A DNA stretch of 64,000 nt, taken from the NCBI RefSeq assembly GCF_001303895.1, contig NZ_LJSD01000001.1:418223-482222 (forward strand). Reading direction: 5' to 3'. The DNA is from Mesorhizobium sp. 1M-11 (GTDB lineage Bacteria; Pseudomonadota; Alphaproteobacteria; Rhizobiales; Rhizobiaceae). The translations under genes and the position numbers were made by a program. Shown here piece by piece: positions 56,233-64,000 of this stretch. Position 1 is the first letter of the stretch, and each line of letters begins with the position of its first letter. The notes beneath the pieces were generated by a model. That model made no database searches. It had not been told where the DNA came from and was given only the letters and a program-made list of their open reading frames with translations.

Positions 56233-56958
56233 TCAATTGTCGAAGCGGGAAACGGTGGCGGCCAGTTCCGCGCGGTTGGCGCAGCCGCGCTTTTCCATCG
56301 CGCGCGAGAGATGCGTGCGCACCGTGGCGAAACCGATGCCGAGCAGACGGGCAATGTCGCGGTCGGTACAGCCGCGCGCCACCAAAACGGCAACGTCGCG
56401 CTCGCGTGGCGTGAGATCATCGTCGATCAGCGTGGCGCGCAACAGTGCCCGCCGCAGGAACGGCTCGAGCATGTCGAGCAGCACGACATCGCGCTCTTCG
56501 AACTCCGGCCGTCCCTTGGCGCGCCAGATGCGCAGGTCGCCGAGATCCTTGCCGTTGTCGAAGACGAACAGGTTGATGCCGTGATGCATGCCGTCGCGGG
56601 AAAGGAAATCGTTGAAGAATTCGGTGTGTTCAAGCCTGCGGTGCGGGATGACGAGTTCGACCGGCGTTGCGCGTTTGCGCGCACGCAGCTGCTGCGTCAT
56701 CGGATCGCGGAACTGGAACCAGTCGTCATAGGCCTTGAGATTGTTCTCACTCATGCGGTAGGCGCGCGAGCGCTCGAAAATCCCCTTGCTGTCGTTCCAG
56801 ACATAGGAAGCGCCGAAATCCGAGCGCGCCAGCCGAATGATATCGGCCAGAACGTCGCCGCGCGCATCGGCACCTGGACCGACACGTTCGAGCCGCGCGA
56901 CGATATCGCCATACAGGCGGATTTCGTCTGACGTGATGTCCCTCAGCACAACGCCCAT
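56233..56958 (-). CDS. LuxR-family transcriptional regulator
   Basis: 241 residues from ATG 56958 after GGGGAGGAG. The C-terminal LuxR helix-turn-helix LTPRERDVAVLVARGCTDRDIARLLGIGFATVRTHLSRAME occupies about 180-230. The N-terminal 170 residues are a sensor-like domain without obvious acyl-homoserine-lactone or response-regulator motifs. It lies upstream of and on the same strand as the amidase/transporter genes and is the likely local regulator. Confidence 0.88.
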   Translation of the reverse strand: MGVVLRDITSDEIRLYGDIVARLERVGPGADARGDVLADIIRLARSDFGASYVWNDSKGIFERSRAYRMSENNLKAYDDWFQFRDPMTQQLRARKRATPVELVIPHRRLEHTEFFNDFLSRDGMHHGINLFVFDNGKDLGDLRIWRAKGRPEFEERDVVLLDMLEPFLRRALLRATLIDDDLTPRERDVAVLVARGCTDRDIARLLGIGFATVRTHLSRAMEKRGCANRAELAATVSRFDN

Positions 56959-57109
56959 GACCCGCTCCTCCCCAGCAACAGGCTCATGGAAGGCGACTAT
57001 AATAAGCTATTGGATCCTGTCCACAGCACTGGGCTGACGAAAGCGCTTCTTCTGCGAGAAGCCATGACGCAGCCGCATCGAACCGGCAATCGCCACCAGC
57101 AAGTGGTCT

Positions 57110-58285
57110 TCACCCGGCATGTGGTAACGCGCGCTGCACGACATTCAGAAAATAACGCATGCCGATCGGCACGATGTCGTCGTCGAAGACGAAACGATCG
57201 CCGTGCAGACCCTCACCAGGGCCGACATCGCCTGCGCCGATCCATGCATAGGCACCGTCACCGACACCGCGCAGCAGGAAGGCGAAATCCTCGCAGCCCA
57301 TGCTCGGCTGGAAGTCGGTGCTGACGCGCTCAGTTCCGACCGTATCCTGTCCGGCAAGGGCCGCCAGCGCAGCACCGGCGGCTGGATTGACCACCGGCGG
57401 ATAACCACGCTTATAGCTGAGTTCGGCCGTCACGCCATGCATGGCCGCGACCGCTTGCGCAACCCGCTCGATCTCCGCGGCGCAGTGATCCGACAAGGCC
57501 GGATCGTAGAAACGGCAAGTGCCCTCTACCTTGGCTTCCGTCGGCACGAAATTGTTGAAACGCCCGCCATGGATCTGCGTGACCGAAAGCACGGCAGCCG
57601 CAAGCGGATCGATGCTGCGGCTGACCACCCGCTGCACCGCGGTGATGAAGCTGGCCGCTGCCAGCACCGGATCATCGCCCAGATGCGGCATCGCCGCATG
57701 GCAGCCGCTACCGTGGAAGCGGATCTCGAAATCGTCGACCGCTGCCATCTGCGGGCCGCTCAGCACGCCGATCTGGCCTTTGGGAAAGCCCGGCCAATTG
57801 TGGACGGCAAACACCTTGTCGACCGGGAATCGCTTCAGCAGCCCGTCCTCGATCATCTTCTTGCCGCCACCGACCACCTCTTCGGCCGGCTGGAAGATGA
57901 AGACGACCGTGCCATCGAAATCCCCGCTTTCGGCCAGAAGTTTCGCAGTGCCCAGCAGGATTGCAGTGTGGCCGTCATGGCCGCAGGCATGCATGACGCC
58001 TTTGTTCTTCGACGCATAGTCGATTTCGGCCATTTCCTCGATCGGCAACGCGTCGAGTTCGGCACGCAACGCAATGGCCCTTTTGCTGTTTCCCTTGGTG
58101 AGTGTAGCGACGACCGCGGTCTGGCTGACATCGGCGTGCACGGCGAGACCGAACTCGGATAGTTTTGCAGCGACGAACGCGGCGGTCTGATGTTCGGCAA
58201 AACCGAGTTCAGGGTTGGCATGGATGTGCTTGCGCCAGGCGATGACCTCGGGCGCGATTTCGGCGACTCTATCGTCGGTGGGCAT
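57110..58285 (-). CDS. M20-family amidohydrolase (hippurate hydrolase/IAA-amino acid hydrolase type)
   Basis: 391 residues from ATG 58285. Metal-binding features are HACGHDGHTAILLG (Cys and His ligands), PAEEVVGGGK with paired Glu, the lid-domain His in GSGCHAAMPHLGDDPV, and the C-terminal GCEDFAFLL. It hydrolyses N-acyl amino acids in the cytoplasm. The next gene upstream is a divergent AraC regulator, which may control it. Longer frames up to 58483 overlap the AraC gene and were rejected. Confidence 0.93.
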   Translation of the reverse strand: MPTDDRVAEIAPEVIAWRKHIHANPELGFAEHQTAAFVAAKLSEFGLAVHADVSQTAVVATLTKGNSKRAIALRAELDALPIEEMAEIDYASKNKGVMHACGHDGHTAILLGTAKLLAESGDFDGTVVFIFQPAEEVVGGGKKMIEDGLLKRFPVDKVFAVHNWPGFPKGQIGVLSGPQMAAVDDFEIRFHGSGCHAAMPHLGDDPVLAAASFITAVQRVVSRSIDPLAAAVLSVTQIHGGRFNNFVPTEAKVEGTCRFYDPALSDHCAAEIERVAQAVAAMHGVTAELSYKRGYPPVVNPAAGAALAALAGQDTVGTERVSTDFQPSMGCEDFAFLLRGVGDGAYAWIGAGDVGPGEGLHGDRFVFDDDIVPIGMRYFLNVVQRALPHAG

Positions 58286-58395
58286 GATGATCTCGCGGTT
58301 CGCTTTTCTCGGGATGGCAGCGACCCTAAATGGGGGCTCAGACCCCGTCTTGAACGGGATTGACCGCAGGGCCGGTTTCCGGAAGGCTGCCATTG

Positions 58396-59232
58396 ATGGG
58401 CTATGCAAGCGAACAAACAGGGCTCGAGGAAGCGCGATTGACGCGGCATGCCGGGCTCGGCGATCTCGAATTGCTGACCGCACGCTACCGCGATCACGCT
58501 TATGCGCTGCACACGCATGACAGCTATGTATTCGGCGTCGTGGTCGCAGGCGCCGAGAAGCTGCGCATCAACCGCCAGGCCTATCTGGCCCCTGCCGGTT
58601 CGATCATCGTCGTCAATCCCGAGGACCCTCATGACGGCGAGAAAGGCTGCGATGCCGGCTGGGCTTACCGCACCTGCTATCCACGCGCCGAGCTGATGCG
58701 CGAGGTCGCGGAAGATCTCGAGCTTGGCCATCTGCCGATGTTCCGCCAAGGCATTCTCGATGCCCCAGACCTTGCCAGCGATTTCGTTCGCGCACATCGC
58801 CTTGCCGTTGCGGGCAGGACGATGGAGGCGGAAACCGCGATGCTGATGGCCTTGCGTGGATTGACCCGGCGCTTCGCAGACCTTGACGGCCGCAATCCTT
58901 CGGCCGACGATAGCGAAGCAGCCAGGCGCGTTGGACTTTACCGCGACCTCATCGAAGCTGACCTTGCTTCTGCCTTCGATCTCGGCGGTCTGGCCAACGC
59001 CGCGCATGTTACCCGCTTCCAGGTGATCCGCGACTTCAAGCGCGTGTCAGGCATGACGCCCGGCCAATATCTGCGCGACTGCCGTATCCATGCCGCCTCG
59101 GCCTTGATGCGCACCGACAAATCTCTGGCTGAAATCGCCTTCGAGACCGGCTTTGCCGACCAGAGCCATCTCACCCGGCTGTTCAAATCCATGCGCGGCC
59201 TCCCGCCCGGAGCGTTTCGCGAGGCGAAGTAG
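58396..59232 (+). CDS. AraC-family transcriptional regulator
   Basis: 278 residues from ATG 58396. An N-terminal cupin (HAYALHTHDSYVFGVVVAGAEKL, PGSIIVVNPEDPHDG-like) is joined to two C-terminal helix-turn-helix motifs (VTRFQVIRDFKRVSGMTPGQYLRDCRI and LAEIAFETGFADQSHLTRLFKSMRGLPPGAFR). Regulators of this subtype often control amino-acid exporters or hydrolases; here the divergent M20 hydrolase is the natural target. Confidence 0.9.
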   Translation: MGYASEQTGLEEARLTRHAGLGDLELLTARYRDHAYALHTHDSYVFGVVVAGAEKLRINRQAYLAPAGSIIVVNPEDPHDGEKGCDAGWAYRTCYPRAELMREVAEDLELGHLPMFRQGILDAPDLASDFVRAHRLAVAGRTMEAETAMLMALRGLTRRFADLDGRNPSADDSEAARRVGLYRDLIEADLASAFDLGGLANAAHVTRFQVIRDFKRVSGMTPGQYLRDCRIHAASALMRTDKSLAEIAFETGFADQSHLTRLFKSMRGLPPGAFREAK

Positions 59233-59453
59233 GATAGCCAGCATCCGCTGTCAGCTTGATTATGGCGGCATAACACCACCTGCGACGCGCATCTTCTCCA
59301 CAAGTCAGCCGGGCAGTCATCCGCATCGATAGCCGCGCGGCGTCAGCCACACTCGGCTTCCCCGATTGAGACTATCTCAGCTTAGCTGCCTTGAATGGTT
59401 GCCGGCTCGGTCCAGCCTCGGAAAATCTGGCAGTGTCGCCCAATGATAACGAA

Positions 59454-59477
59454 ATTGTCGACAAAATAGTTGACAAT
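59454..59477. promoter_or_regulatory. Inverted repeat ATTGTC-N12-GACAAT with embedded TTGTCGACAA palindrome and TTGACA
   Basis: Six-base perfect arms (59454-59459, 59472-59477). Inside lies the 10-base palindrome TTGTCGACAA (59455-59464). A consensus -35 hexamer TTGACA (59470-59475) is followed 16 bases later by GAATAT. The form is that of a GntR-type operator over a promoter driving the permease/amidohydrolase genes. Confidence 0.5.
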
Positions 59478-59558
59478 CATACCGGCATCCTGAATATCGG
59501 ATGGCAGGACACAAACGACGGCAGCAAGATCGTCGCAGTGACACCGGGAGGATGCTTC

Positions 59559-59624
59559 ATGATCGACCACCACACGTCGAGCAATCGGGGAAGAAGCCGA
59601 TACTGCTGGGCAATGAGCCTCTGA
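59559..59624 (+). CDS. Possible 21-codon leader ORF
   Basis: An ATG at 59559 preceded by GGGAGGA opens a 21-codon frame ending 46 bases before the permease gene. The peptide is His/Ser/Arg-rich and resembles nothing I know. It may be a leader, or chance. Supported only by the good ribosome site and its place after the promoter-like element. Confidence 0.2.
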   Translation: MIDHHTSSNRGRSRYCWAMSL

Positions 59625-59670
59625 AGCGCATCCCGTATCTCCCGCAAAGGTCGACCCGACGAGGTTCCCC

Positions 59671-60639
59671 ATGCTGGTCTTCACGATAAGCCGTCTCGCC
59701 AACGCGATCATGGTCATGCTGGCCGTTGCCATGCTTGCCTTCCTGATCTTCCGTCTCGCCGGCGATCCGGTCGAGATGATGGCCGGCGAGACGATGACCC
59801 AGGAGGATCGCGACGCGCTCCGAGAGCGGCTCGGCCTCAACGACAGCACCGCCACGCAATTCGTACGCTTCGTCGCCAATGCCGCACGTGGCGATTTCGG
59901 CGTTTCCTACCGCAATGGCCAGGACGTGCTGACACTGATTGGGGAACGTTTCCCGGCAACGCTTGAACTCGTGCTGGTGGCGACGCTGATTTCCCTGCTC
60001 GTCGGCCTACCCCTGGGCGTCCTGACTGCCATCAAGCGAGGGCGATGGTACACGGAATCCCTGCAATTCCTGTCGATCATCGGCGTCTCATTGCCGAGCT
60101 TCGTGGTCGGCATCCTGCTCATCCTGGTCTTTTCGGTCATGCTCGGCTGGTCGCCGTCTTTCGGAAGGGGTGAAGTCGTGCAGATCGGCTGGTGGTCGAC
60201 CGGCTTGCTGACGCCGTCAGGACGCGCGGCGCTCATTCTGCCGGCCATCGCGCTCTCGCTTTATCAGATCACGCTGATCATGCGGCTGGTGCGCGCCGAA
60301 ATGCTGGAAGTGCTGCGCTCCGATTATGTGAAATTCGCCCGGGCCCGCGGCATCCCGCGCTGGCGCATCTATTTCCGCCACGCGCTGCGCAACTGTTTGA
60401 TGCCGGTGGTGACGATGACCGCCATGAATGTGGGTTCGCTGATCGCCTTCGCGCTGATCACCGAAACCGTCTTCCAATGGCCGGGCATGGGCATGCTGTT
60501 CATCCAGGCCGTCACCTTCCTCGATATCCCGGTGATGGCGGCGTATCTGTGCATCATCTCCTTCATTTTCGTCGCGCTGAACACGCTGGTCGACATCACC
60601 TATGCCGTGATCGATCCGCGCCTGCGCGCCTCGCACTGA
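59671..60639 (+). CDS. Oligopeptide-type ABC transporter permease (DppB type)
   Basis: 322 residues, six helices, DppB features FRLAGDPVEMM, ERLGLNDSTATQFVRF and RSDYVKFARARGIPRWRIYFRHALRNCLMPVV. The start follows GAGG. With the next permease it forms a channel. No binding protein or ATPase is encoded before it; they may lie beyond 64000 or elsewhere. Confidence 0.92.
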   Translation: MLVFTISRLANAIMVMLAVAMLAFLIFRLAGDPVEMMAGETMTQEDRDALRERLGLNDSTATQFVRFVANAARGDFGVSYRNGQDVLTLIGERFPATLELVLVATLISLLVGLPLGVLTAIKRGRWYTESLQFLSIIGVSLPSFVVGILLILVFSVMLGWSPSFGRGEVVQIGWWSTGLLTPSGRAALILPAIALSLYQITLIMRLVRAEMLEVLRSDYVKFARARGIPRWRIYFRHALRNCLMPVVTMTAMNVGSLIAFALITETVFQWPGMGMLFIQAVTFLDIPVMAAYLCIISFIFVALNTLVDITYAVIDPRLRASH

Positions 60640-60651
60640 GGAGGCGGCCCG

Positions 60652-61602
60652 ATGACGACCGACATCGCGAAAACAGCCCCGGCAAAACCTTCATCCGCGC
60701 TGCGACGTTGGCTTGACAGCGATATCTGGTGGTCGTTCACCCACTCGAAGGCCGCCATGCTGGCCGCAGCGATCTTCGCCATCCTGATCGTGACGGCGGT
60801 GTTCGCGCCATGGTTCGCACCGCAGAACCCGTATGATGCGGCGCAGCTCGACATGTGGAAGGCCGAGCTTCCGCCCGTATGGCAGGAAGGCGGCGAATGG
60901 CCCTATCTGCTCGGCACTGACACGCAAGGCCGCGACATGCTCTCGGCCATCCTTTACGGCACGCGCATCTCGATGATCATCGGTCTCGCTTCCGTCGCTC
61001 TCTCCCTGCTGATCGGCATGACCGCCGGCCTGGTTGCCGGCTTCTTCGGCGGTTTCATCGAGAACATCCTGATGCGCATCGGCGACATCACCCTGTCGAT
61101 CCCGACGATCCTGATCGCCATCCTCGTCTCGACGGTGGTGCGCCAGCTCTTGCCCTCGGATCTGCGCGAAATCGGGGCATCCGCGGTTCTGGTGCTGGCG
61201 ATCGCACTGTCATCCTGGGTGCAATATGCCCGCACGGTGCGCGCGCAGACCATCGTCGAACGCAGCAAGGAATATGTGCAGGCGGCCCGGTTGCTGAAGG
61301 TTCCGGCGCGCCGGATTCTGGCGCGTCACATCCTGCCCAACACGCTCACCCCGGTGCTGGTCGCCGCCACGCTGAATTTCGGCATGGCCATCCTGACCGA
61401 AGCCACGCTTTCGTTCCTGGGCATCGGCATGCCGCCCGGCCAGCCGTCGCTCGGCACGCTGATCCGTATCGGCAACCAGTTCCTGTTCTCCGGCTCTTGG
61501 TGGATCGTCCTGTTTCCGGTGATCCAGCTCTGCCTGCTCGTCGTCGTGGTCAATGTGCTGGGAGACTGGCTGCGCGACGTGCTCAATCCAAAACTGAGGT
61601 AA
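60652..61602 (+). CDS. Oligopeptide-type ABC transporter permease (DppC type)
   Basis: 316 residues, starts 12 bases after the DppB-type gene behind GAGGAGGCG. An N-terminal helix and the LLGTDTQGRDMLSAILYGTRISMIIG motif mark DppC; the EAA-like loop is VQAARLLKVPARRILARHILPNTLTPV. It is followed after four bases by an amidohydrolase gene, implying import of an amide or heterocyclic substrate (inference). Confidence 0.92.
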   Translation: MTTDIAKTAPAKPSSALRRWLDSDIWWSFTHSKAAMLAAAIFAILIVTAVFAPWFAPQNPYDAAQLDMWKAELPPVWQEGGEWPYLLGTDTQGRDMLSAILYGTRISMIIGLASVALSLLIGMTAGLVAGFFGGFIENILMRIGDITLSIPTILIAILVSTVVRQLLPSDLREIGASAVLVLAIALSSWVQYARTVRAQTIVERSKEYVQAARLLKVPARRILARHILPNTLTPVLVAATLNFGMAILTEATLSFLGIGMPPGQPSLGTLIRIGNQFLFSGSWWIVLFPVIQLCLLVVVVNVLGDWLRDVLNPKLR

Positions 61603-61606
61603 GTGC

Positions 61607-62800
61607 ATGACCAATCTGCTGCTCCGCAACGTCCGGCCCCATGGAGGCACCGCCAGCGATCTGCTGATCCGCGACGGGCGCATTGCCGGGATCGGTCATT
61701 TCGAGCCGGATGCCGGCATGCCGGTCGAGGACGGCGGTGGCGCCATCGCCATCCCCGGCCTGATCGACGCGCACACCCATCTCGACAAGACGACCTGGGG
61801 CATGCCCTGGCACGAGAACAACCGGCGCGCCGTCCTGCGTGAACGTATCGACTTCGAACGCGAAAACCGTGTCGCCATCGGCATCGACCCGCATCGCCAG
61901 TCGATGCGCCACGCCATCGGTCTCGCCGCGCACGGCGCGACCCATATCCGCAGTCATGTCGACATCGATCCGACCCATCGGCTCTCGATCGTCGACGGCA
62001 TCATGGAAACGCGAGAGAAGCTGAAAGGCATCATCGACATCGAGATCGTCGCCTTCCCGCAATCGGGCGTCATGGTGATGCCGGGCACCGTGGAACTGCT
62101 CGACGAAGCGCTGGCACAAGGCTGCGAAGTGCTGGGCGGCATCGATCCTTGCGGCATCGACCGTGACCCCAAGGGCCAGCTCGACGCTATCTTCGCACTG
62201 GCGGTGAAACATCAGAAACCGATCGACATCCATTTGCACGAGACCGGCGATCTCGGCGCCTTCACCATGGAGCTGATGTTCGAGCGCATCCGCGCCAACG
62301 GCATGCAGGGCAAGGTGGCGATCAGCCACGCCTTCGCGCTCGGCATGAACGACTACTTGCGCGTCGGCCAGCTCATCGACCAGATCGCCGAGCTCGACGT
62401 AGCCATCCTGACCACCGGCGCGCCCTCGGCGACCGTGCCTTCGATCATGCGGCTGAAGGAAGCCGGTATCCGGGTCGGCGCCGGCTGCGACGGCATCCGC
62501 GACACCTGGGGCCCGTGGGGTCAGCCCGACATGCTCGATCGCGCCAAGGTGGTCGGCATGAAGAACGGCCTGCGGTCCGACAACGACCTCGCGCATCTCC
62601 TGCACATCGTCTCGCAGGGCGGCGCCGACGTCATGCGCATCGAGGGCTACGGCCTGGCAGAGGGCTGCAATGCCGACCTGACGCTCCTGACCGGTGAGAC
62701 GCTGGCGCACGCCGTGGTCGACGTGGCGCCGCGTCCCCTCGTCGTCAAGGGCGGACGCATCACCGCGCGCAACGGCCAGCCAGTGGTGGACATGCCATGA
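61607..62800 (+). CDS. Cytosine deaminase-like amidohydrolase
   Basis: 397 residues. The metal motif H-x-H is in IDAHTHLDKTTWGMPW, later ligands are in DIHLHETGD and ISHAFALG, and Asp in GAGCDGIRDTW. HTHLDKT and CDGIRDxW are marks of the CodA/N-isopropylammelide amidohydrolase group. It probably deaminates a pyrimidine-like or other nitrogen heterocycle. The stop overlaps the start of the second amidohydrolase (ATGA). Confidence 0.9.
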   Translation: MTNLLLRNVRPHGGTASDLLIRDGRIAGIGHFEPDAGMPVEDGGGAIAIPGLIDAHTHLDKTTWGMPWHENNRRAVLRERIDFERENRVAIGIDPHRQSMRHAIGLAAHGATHIRSHVDIDPTHRLSIVDGIMETREKLKGIIDIEIVAFPQSGVMVMPGTVELLDEALAQGCEVLGGIDPCGIDRDPKGQLDAIFALAVKHQKPIDIHLHETGDLGAFTMELMFERIRANGMQGKVAISHAFALGMNDYLRVGQLIDQIAELDVAILTTGAPSATVPSIMRLKEAGIRVGAGCDGIRDTWGPWGQPDMLDRAKVVGMKNGLRSDNDLAHLLHIVSQGGADVMRIEGYGLAEGCNADLTLLTGETLAHAVVDVAPRPLVVKGGRITARNGQPVVDMP

Positions 62801-64000
62801 CACGACAGGTTCTGGATATACTCGAACTCGGCAAGCGCCCCGAGGGCCGCACGCTGATCGCGGCAGCCTGGGTGCTTGGCCATCGTGATGGCGGCCACCG
62901 GCTGATCCCGAATGGCGAGGTCGTCATCGATGGCGGCGAAGTCGTGTTCGTCGGCACGAAGTTCCCGGGCGAAGTCGCAAGGCGGGTCGATTTCGGCAAT
63001 GCGCTCGTCAGCCCGGGCTTCATCGACCTGGATGCACTCTCCGATCTCGATACCACCATCCTCGGCATCGACAACCAGCCGGGCTGGGCCAAGGGTCGCG
63101 TTTGGCCGCGCTCCTATGTCGAGGCCGGTCCCTATGAGATGTACAGCCAGGAAGAGCTGGCATTCCAGAAGCGCTTCGCCTTCGGGCAGCTGCTGCTCAA
63201 CGGCATCACCACCGCGGCTCCCATCGCCTCGCTCTTCTACCGCGAATGGGGCGAAACGGTCGCCGAGTTCGATGCGGCCGCCGACGCCGCCGGCGACCTC
63301 GGCCTCAGGGTCTATCTCAGCCCCGCCTACCGCGCCGGCGGCATGGTGCTCGAGGGACCCGGCCAGATGGTGCCGGTCTTTGACGAACAGCGCGGCCTGG
63401 CCGGGCTTCGCGATGCCGTCGACTATATCGGCAGGCAGAACGGTCGCCACGGCGACCTGGTGCGCGGCCTGCTGGCACCGGACCGCGTCGAGACCTGCAC
63501 CGAGGAACTGCTGCGCCAGACCCACGCGGCCGCTGCCGAACTCGACTGCAAGGTCCGTTTGCATATGGCGCAAGGGTCGATGGAGGTCGATACCGTCCGC
63601 AAACTGCACGGCACCACCGCTCCTGTCTGGCTGGCACGCGCCGGACTGCTGAACGATCGGCTGATCGCGCCGCATGCCACCAACGCCACCGAGGAAGATC
63701 TCGGCCTGTATGCAGAGCATGGCGTCTCGATCGTGCATTGCTCGCTCGTATCGGCGCGCAGCGGCAGCATCCTGAACTCGTTCTCCAAATGCCGCGAACG
63801 CGGCATCAACATCGCCATGGGAACCGACACAACCCCGGCCGATATGCTGATGAACCTGCTGATCAGCTTGATCACCTGCCGCATTGCCGACAAGGCATCG
63901 GACCGCGTGCGTTCCGCCGATCTGTTCGACGCAGCGACGCTAGGGGGCGCGAAGGCGCTCGGCCGCGACGACCTCGGCCGGCTTATGGCAGGGGGCCGCG
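62797..64000 (+). CDS. Amidohydrolase-superfamily protein lacking the first metal His pair (3' end outside window)
   Basis: 401 codons from ATG 62797 run to the window edge without a stop. The fold resembles ATZ/TRZ-type amidohydrolases (SsnA, chlorohydrolase group). At the end of the first beta strand, where D-x-H-x-H is expected, it has D77-L-D79-A-L81, so both His are missing. The later positions remain: His256 (with Gln259 where HxxE is usual), His293, His314 and Asp344 in GTDTTPAD. It is translationally coupled to the preceding amidohydrolase. It may use another metal arrangement or be a non-catalytic partner. Confidence 0.85.
   Translation, partial: MTRQVLDILELGKRPEGRTLIAAAWVLGHRDGGHRLIPNGEVVIDGGEVVFVGTKFPGEVARRVDFGNALVSPGFIDLDALSDLDTTILGIDNQPGWAKGRVWPRSYVEAGPYEMYSQEELAFQKRFAFGQLLLNGITTAAPIASLFYREWGETVAEFDAAADAAGDLGLRVYLSPAYRAGGMVLEGPGQMVPVFDEQRGLAGLRDAVDYIGRQNGRHGDLVRGLLAPDRVETCTEELLRQTHAAAAELDCKVRLHMAQGSMEVDTVRKLHGTTAPVWLARAGLLNDRLIAPHATNATEEDLGLYAEHGVSIVHCSLVSARSGSILNSFSKCRERGINIAMGTDTTPADMLMNLLISLITCRIADKASDRVRSADLFDAATLGGAKALGRDDLGRLMAGGR

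Larger units (their letters stand above)
59233..59670. promoter_or_regulatory. Gene-free interval before the permease/amidohydrolase operon
   Basis: About 438 bases. The first half (59233-59440) shows nothing I can name. The second half holds the inverted repeat and -35-like element at 59454-59477 and a short potential leader ORF at 59559. No binding-protein gene is here, although such a transporter needs one. Confidence 0.5.

Overview
The window reads as a chromosomal segment of a GC-rich alphaproteobacterium of the Rhizobiales, most like Mesorhizobium or a close relative (inference). The signs are a protocatechuate operon in the order pcaDCHGB with divergent pcaQ, many dedicated ABC uptake operons, and intergenic repeats carrying the AGAGCGTTTCC and CCGAAAAGT hairpins common in that order. 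I see no phage, transposase, CRISPR array, tRNA or rRNA gene.

Layout. 1-9.3 kb: envelope genes, a partial tamA-like gene (minus), then an alpha-2-macroglobulin gene and pbpC as a plus-strand pair. 9.5-15.3 kb: a sulfur island with sulfate-binding protein, cysT, cysW, cysA, a second sulfate-binding protein and an Rrf2 regulator. 15.3-19 kb: a GntR regulator, a phosphonate monoester hydrolase/sulfatase-type enzyme and an MFS transporter in one minus-strand unit. 19-24 kb: an ABC sugar importer without its own ATPase, followed by SIS and PfkB enzymes, with a divergent ROK regulator. 25.5-34.6 kb: a cyclase-family protein, then a seven-gene minus-strand operon of a peptide-type ABC transporter, GNAT acetyltransferase and GH20 hexosaminidase. 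35-43 kb: a SapC-family gene, then a polyol operon (periplasmic binding protein, ATPase, permease, SDR, FGGY kinase) with an AraC regulator. 43.4-50.1 kb: aromatic degradation, with pobA making protocatechuate, PcaHG opening the ring, PcaB, PcaC and PcaD taking it to 3-oxoadipate, and PcaQ as regulator; a LysE exporter lies between. 50-59 kb: a branched-chain-amino-acid/amide type ABC transporter (with a permease-ATPase fusion), an amidase, a LuxR regulator, an M20 amidohydrolase and an AraC regulator. 59.7-64 kb: two oligopeptide-type permeases and two amidohydrolases, the last one cut by the window end.

The most interesting signal is a shared palindrome with core AATCAA-N-TTGATT. It lies in the ROK/ABC divergent region (about 24143) and, as a perfect 19-bp palindrome, ahead of the peptide-type operon (about 34615). 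It suggests that one ROK repressor controls both transport operons, the GH20 enzyme, the acetyltransferase, the SIS enzyme and the kinase: a candidate amino-sugar or chitin-oligosaccharide regulon of unusual composition. Other points of note are an amidohydrolase without its first metal-binding His pair, a cyclase-family protein with Gln in place of two zinc ligands, and several well-formed candidate operators.
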